This document shows positions 42,127-45,419 of a stretch of DNA of 45,419 bases, piece by piece; position 1 is the stretch's first letter; each line of letters opens with the position of its first letter. The stretch is taken from NCBI GenBank assembly GCA_902793685.1, contig CADBEN010000016.1:1-45419 (forward strand), written 5' to 3'. The notes below the pieces were generated by a model. That model did no database searches and was not told the DNA's origin. It worked only from the letters and a program-made list of their open reading frames with translations. Source of the DNA: an uncultured Lachnospiraceae bacterium. GTDB lineage: Bacteria; Bacillota; Clostridia; Lachnospirales; Lachnospiraceae. A program made the position numbers and the translations under genes.

Positions 42127-42582
42127 TCAGAGTGCGACTTTGACGACGACCTTCTTGACCGCTTTCTTCTCTCCGCCTGCCACAAGTCTCGGCTTGTGGG
42201 CTTCCTCCGGCTCGACGACGATCAGGTCGCCTTCCTTCAGAAGGATGGTCCCGGATTCCGCCGGCTCCTCATAAAAATAGAGGTCATTGTCCTCGTGGGA
42301 CTCGCAGAGTTTCAGCCCCTCCAGCTTGCACACGCCGAACTGCTCTTCTCCGCTCACCATGTACTGGATGTCGAAGTACTTTTTGTGGGTCTCAAAGAGG
42401 CCTTCGGACGGAAGCTTGGTGGTGTACTCCTGAACGTTCGCAATGACCTTGTCGTCCCAGATGGGATAGCTGCCTTCCGGCAGGGATTTGATGTCCGTCT
42501 CCGCAAGCCATCTGTAGGCGCGGACAAATTTCTCCTCAAGGTAATTGTACTTTTCCGCAATGCCGATATTCGCAAAAAACAT
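42127..42582 (-). CDS. YhcH/YjgK/YiaL family protein (2)
   Basis: The 151 residues have the family core KKYFDIQYMVSGEE and LIVVEPEEAHKPRL with the metal-binding acidic/His residues. It appears to be the first gene of a six-gene minus-strand cluster (42582 to 37734). GAAAGGAG precedes the ATG. An extended -10 promoter lies at 42633-42625. Confidence 0.85.
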   Translation of the reverse strand: MFFANIGIAEKYNYLEEKFVRAYRWLAETDIKSLPEGSYPIWDDKVIANVQEYTTKLPSEGLFETHKKYFDIQYMVSGEEQFGVCKLEGLKLCESHEDNDLYFYEEPAESGTILLKEGDLIVVEPEEAHKPRLVAGGEKKAVKKVVVKVAL

Positions 42583-42624
42583 GTATGTTTTCTCCTTTCC
42601 AGCAGAAAATTCATTAACATTTCT

Positions 42625-42633
42625 ATTGTATCA
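42625..42633 (-). promoter_or_regulatory. Extended -10 promoter of the YhcH cluster
   Basis: The minus strand 42633-42625 reads TGATACAAT, an extended -10 with one mismatch, 43 bases before the start. No -35 was recognised. A further hairpin, TCCCTGT/ACAGGGA (42657-42663 with 42682-42688), has its T-run on the plus strand, where no gene ends. Confidence 0.5.
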
Positions 42634-42721
42634 CATGTCGCTGTCCGCCGCAGATTTCCCTGTAAAAAATAAGCGCAGCTGACAGGGATATTTTTTCTTC
42701 GTTTACACCTTTATGGTATGT

Positions 42722-42764
42722 AAAAGCTGCCGGCCGTCCTCCGAAGGGGAGTGCGGCCGGCAGC
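42722..42764 (-). terminator. Terminator of the second TRAP operon
   Basis: An 11-bp GC stem (42726-42736 with 42754-42764) is followed on the minus strand by TTTT (42725-42722). It begins 15 bases after the dctM stop. Confidence 0.85.
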
Positions 42765-42778
42765 CGGAAAAACGAAAA

Positions 42779-44065
42779 TCAGAACAGTCCCGGGAACAGG
42801 GTCGCCGGAATGGAGAGCCACAGGTTCGGGAACAGGACCAGGAGCGCCAGAACCAGGCAGGAGGACAGGAAATAGGGAAGTGTTCCCTTGAAAGCGTCCT
42901 CGATGGTGATGCCGCTGATGGAAGAAGCGATCAGCAGACACAGTCCGTAAGGCGGCGTCACCAGTCCGAGAGCCAGCGTGACAATGATTATCAGTCCCAG
43001 GATGATGGGGCTGATGCCCAGCGCCGTTGCGGACGGAAGGATGATCGGGACAAACAGGATCATCGCCGGGACGGCGTCCATGAAGGTGCCGACAAACATG
43101 AAGAATGCCACCGTCACAAGCAGGAAGACAAGGCGTCCGCCCGGCATGTTGACGAAGAACTGCTGTACGATCACATTCAGACGGTAGTAACTGAGCAGCT
43201 CACCCAGGGCGTTCGCTGTCGCCAGCGCGAACAGAGACAGGGAGGACAGCTTCATGGTCTCGACCAGGATCGCCGGAAGCCGGGAGATCTTGATGGTCCT
43301 GTAGTAGAAGATACCGATCAGCAGCGCGTAGATGCAGGCGATCGCTGCGGACTCAGTGGGCGTGAAGAATCCGAGGACGATTCCGCCGATCAGGATGATC
43401 GGGGTCATCAGTGCCGGAAGGGAAGTAAGGGTCAGGCGAACGACTTCCTTCATCGGGACCGGATCCATCTTCGGGAAATTCTTCCGCTTCGAATAATATC
43501 TGATAACGGCCATCTGCGCGAGGCCCAGGAGGATGCCCGGGACCAGGCCGGACATGAACAGGGCGCCCGTGGAACAGTTCGCGATGCCCGCATAAACGAC
43601 CATGGTAATGCTGGGCGGAATGATGGAGCCCAGCGTGGACGATGCCGCCGTGACGCCGACGCTCGTTCCTTTGTCATAGCCGGTATTTTCCATGGCAGGG
43701 ATCAGGATCGATCCGATGCCGGCGGTATCCGCCTGGGAGGATCCGGAAATTCCGGCGAAGATCATGGAGACCAGGACGTTGGAATATGCCAGACCGCCGC
43801 GGAATCTTCCCACCAGCGCGTTGCAGCAGTCGATCAGCTTGTTGGTGATCTCTCCCTCGTTCATCAGGTTTGCCGCCAGGATGAACAGCGGGACAGCCAG
43901 CAGCGTAAAGCTGGTCATGCCGTTGAACATTTTTGTAAAGACAACCGTGTTCGGGATGGTATCCATCGCGTTGATGCCGACGAAGGAAATGAATCCCAAC
44001 GCAAAGGAGATCGGGACGCCGATCGCCACGAAGACAACGAACATTACCACAAGCAGTAAGCCCAT
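42779..44065 (-). CDS. TRAP transporter large permease (second system)
   Basis: The 428 residues have the DctM layout with about 12 helices: IGVPISFALG at the N-terminus, FVGTFMDAVPAMILFVPIILP in the middle, and GLVTPPYGLCLLIA at the end. It is the second TRAP importer of the window; the paralogue at 34508 is only moderately similar. Its ATG overlaps the DctQ stop by one base, a sign of coupling. Confidence 0.93.
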   Translation of the reverse strand: MGLLLVVMFVVFVAIGVPISFALGFISFVGINAMDTIPNTVVFTKMFNGMTSFTLLAVPLFILAANLMNEGEITNKLIDCCNALVGRFRGGLAYSNVLVSMIFAGISGSSQADTAGIGSILIPAMENTGYDKGTSVGVTAASSTLGSIIPPSITMVVYAGIANCSTGALFMSGLVPGILLGLAQMAVIRYYSKRKNFPKMDPVPMKEVVRLTLTSLPALMTPIILIGGIVLGFFTPTESAAIACIYALLIGIFYYRTIKISRLPAILVETMKLSSLSLFALATANALGELLSYYRLNVIVQQFFVNMPGGRLVFLLVTVAFFMFVGTFMDAVPAMILFVPIILPSATALGISPIILGLIIIVTLALGLVTPPYGLCLLIASSISGITIEDAFKGTLPYFLSSCLVLALLVLFPNLWLSIPATLFPGLF

Positions 44066-44550
44066 TATTCATTGCCTCCTTTCTTCAGATCCGCGATCTC
44101 ATCGGCGATCTGGCCGATCAGGTAAAGCGCGGAGGTCGCGCCGCAGACCGGCAGGCAGAGCCACGTCGGGCCGCGTTTCATTTTCGGGATATTGACCCAG
44201 GTATAGTTCCAGAACTGCTTGGCAGCCAGGGTGCCGTAATAGACCATAAGGACTGCGAAGATCAGCATGATGATGCTGATGATGATCTGCAGGATCTTTT
44301 TCGCTTTCTGGTTCTTCATCATGTCCATGATGGATGTGAAGGCAAAGTGGCGCTTCTCATAGACCATGGCGCCGGCTCCCATAAAGACAGCCCAGATGAA
44401 GGAATAGGTGCAGACGTCCTCTGTCCAGGTCGCCGCGATGCCGGCAAAACGGGAGAACATCTGGAAGGCGATCGTGACCAGGAAAATCAGCAGGAAGCAC
44501 GCAGCGATCGCGATCTGGACCTTCTGGATCACAGCTAAGGCTTTTTTCAT
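44065..44550 (-). CDS. TRAP transporter small permease (second system)
   Basis: This 161-residue protein has four hydrophobic segments and the pattern TWTEDVCTYSFIWAVFMGAGAMV of DctQ. The ATG at 44550 has AGGAG nine bases upstream; an ATG at 44676 would add 42 residues that overlap the receptor gene in another frame and is rejected. Confidence 0.9.
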   Translation of the reverse strand: MKKALAVIQKVQIAIAACFLLIFLVTIAFQMFSRFAGIAATWTEDVCTYSFIWAVFMGAGAMVYEKRHFAFTSIMDMMKNQKAKKILQIIISIIMLIFAVLMVYYGTLAAKQFWNYTWVNIPKMKRGPTWLCLPVCGATSALYLIGQIADEIADLKKGGNE

Positions 44551-44647
44551 CTCATTCCGCTCCTGTATAAACCCGGTTTCTGCACCGCCCGGGGACGATG
44601 CAGAAACCGGCAGTTGTTTTTTCTGTACTTCCGTCTGCTGCCGGAAA

Positions 44648-45322
44648 TTACTTCGCAGCGTTGCGGACCATCTCAAGCTCTGCGGTCATGTTGTTGTCTG
44701 CCGCGAACTTCTCCGCGATCGGAGCAGCGATAGCCTTGAAAGCTTCGATGTCGAGATCCTCATGATTCGTGACCTCTGCGCCGTCAGCGATGACCTTTTC
44801 CTTGGAGGTCTTGAACATATCATAGACAGTCTGGCGCTCGACCTCGGTGCACTTCTTGCAGGCCTCGTCGACCCAGCCCTTCTGCTCGTCGGTCAGCTTG
44901 TCATAGCGGTTGCCGTCCATGAGGAGCAGTCTGGTGGTGTAGTCGTGATGGGTCTCGCAGATGAAGTGGCCGTTCGGGGTCTTGTGGTGCTCCTTCAGCA
45001 TGAAGGAGGTGTAATCATTCTCAGCGGAATCGACAACGCCCTGCTGAAGTGCCTGATACAGCTCGCCCCATGCGACAGAGGTCGGGACTGCGCCGCAGGC
45101 CTTCCAGAAATCCTGCTGGACCTGGGAGGACTGGGTGCGGACGGTCATGCCCTTCAGATCATCCGGGGTCTTGATGGCCTTCTTGCCGTAGTAGTCACGG
45201 ACGGAGGAGGACCAGTAGCCCATGATGCGGAAGCCGTTGCCGGTCTTCGTAAGGACAGTCTCCTTCATCTTGTTGCCGAAGTCGCCGTCAAGGCACTTCT
45301 CCCAGTGATCGAAGCTTTCAAG
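44648..45322 (-). CDS. TRAP solute receptor (DctP type), 5-prime part missing
   Basis: About 224 C-terminal residues of a DctP receptor remain: FRIMGYWSSSVRDYYGKK, MTVRTQSSQVQQDFWKACGA (ligand-binding Arg) and VDSAENDYTSFM. The reading frame continues upstream as LESFDHWEKCLDGDFGNK until a TAA near 45323, where the DNA changes character. The signal peptide and the first lobe, roughly 100-130 residues, are absent. Either the true gene is cut by a rearrangement or the window edge carries foreign sequence. It is the receptor of the dctQ-dctM pair that follows. Confidence 0.85.
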   Translation of the reverse strand, partial: LESFDHWEKCLDGDFGNKMKETVLTKTGNGFRIMGYWSSSVRDYYGKKAIKTPDDLKGMTVRTQSSQVQQDFWKACGAVPTSVAWGELYQALQQGVVDSAENDYTSFMLKEHHKTPNGHFICETHHDYTTRLLLMDGNRYDKLTDEQKGWVDEACKKCTEVERQTVYDMFKTSKEKVIADGAEVTNHEDLDIEAFKAIAAPIAEKFAADNNMTAELEMVRNAAK

Positions 45323-45419
45323 TTACTATTCACAGTTAAGCTTTGAACACGGCCAATAGGGCGGCAGCTTTTGGCCGGTTCCGCCCAGGTAAACAGGAGA
45401 TGTTATGCTTTGGTTAGAG
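45323..45419 (+). other. Right-edge sequence of different character
   Basis: These 97 bases do not continue the dctP gene. They contain a GGCGG/CCGCC pair and, on the plus strand, AACAGGAG before an ATG at 45405 with five open codons to the edge. I do not recognise the sequence. It may be another genomic segment, a mobile-element edge or a contig-end chimera. Confidence 0.3.

Noticed and set aside
42657-42696. Plus-strand terminator
   Set aside because: The hairpin has a T-run on the plus strand, but no plus-strand gene ends here; kept only as a note on the promoter region.

Overview
The window is GC-rich (about 60% by eye) and gene-dense. It most resembles a gut-type Lachnospiraceae or other Clostridia genome. 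The grounds are choline-binding-type cell-wall repeats, lipoprotein solute receptors with alanine-rich linkers, meso-diaminopimelate dehydrogenase, AGGAGG ribosome sites and many LacI, GntR, AraC and IclR regulators. No rRNA, tRNA, CRISPR array or transposase was seen. The taxonomic call is an inference.

Left part (1-20 kb): an ion or citrate-type permease and a cytidylate-kinase-like protein; a Ddh-esterase pair; a secreted repeat protein; then a minus-strand efflux operon of RND adaptor (broken), RND pump, two TolC-like proteins and a stand-alone FeoB G domain. Next come a two-gene chromate transporter, a CitX/CitG remnant with a PfkB kinase, a TetR regulator, a DegV protein, an AraC regulator, and remnants of a family 4 glycosidase and of an iron alcohol dehydrogenase. 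Several genes here have lost internal blocks.

Middle part (19.8-32.5 kb): a hexuronate catabolic island. uxaA, uxaC, a broken sugar isomerase, kduI and a kduD-like gene lie on the minus strand behind a perfect LacI-type palindrome. A LacI regulator diverges from them. An IclR regulator and a KDG kinase face a second KDG kinase and kdgA, with a matched pair of 30-bp motifs between the two transcription units. Galacturonate, glucuronate and unsaturated uronates would converge on 2-keto-3-deoxygluconate, then KDPG, then pyruvate and glyceraldehyde 3-phosphate. A 470-bp nested inverted-repeat element fills the gap between the LacI gene and the first kinase.

Right part (31.8-45.4 kb): sugar-acid uptake and side-chain catabolism. 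There are two GntR/FCD regulators, two zinc dehydrogenases of the L-galactonate/threonine dehydrogenase type, two TRAP transporters (the second cut at the right edge), two YhcH-family proteins, a sugar isomerase, a PanE-like reductase and a membrane-anchored NERD-like protein. An AT-rich motif, AATATATTAC, recurs at the GntR gene and at the first TRAP promoter, suggesting one regulon.

The outermost 90-100 bases at both ends look unlike the rest and may be junctions with other sequence. Read circularly they form one short open frame.
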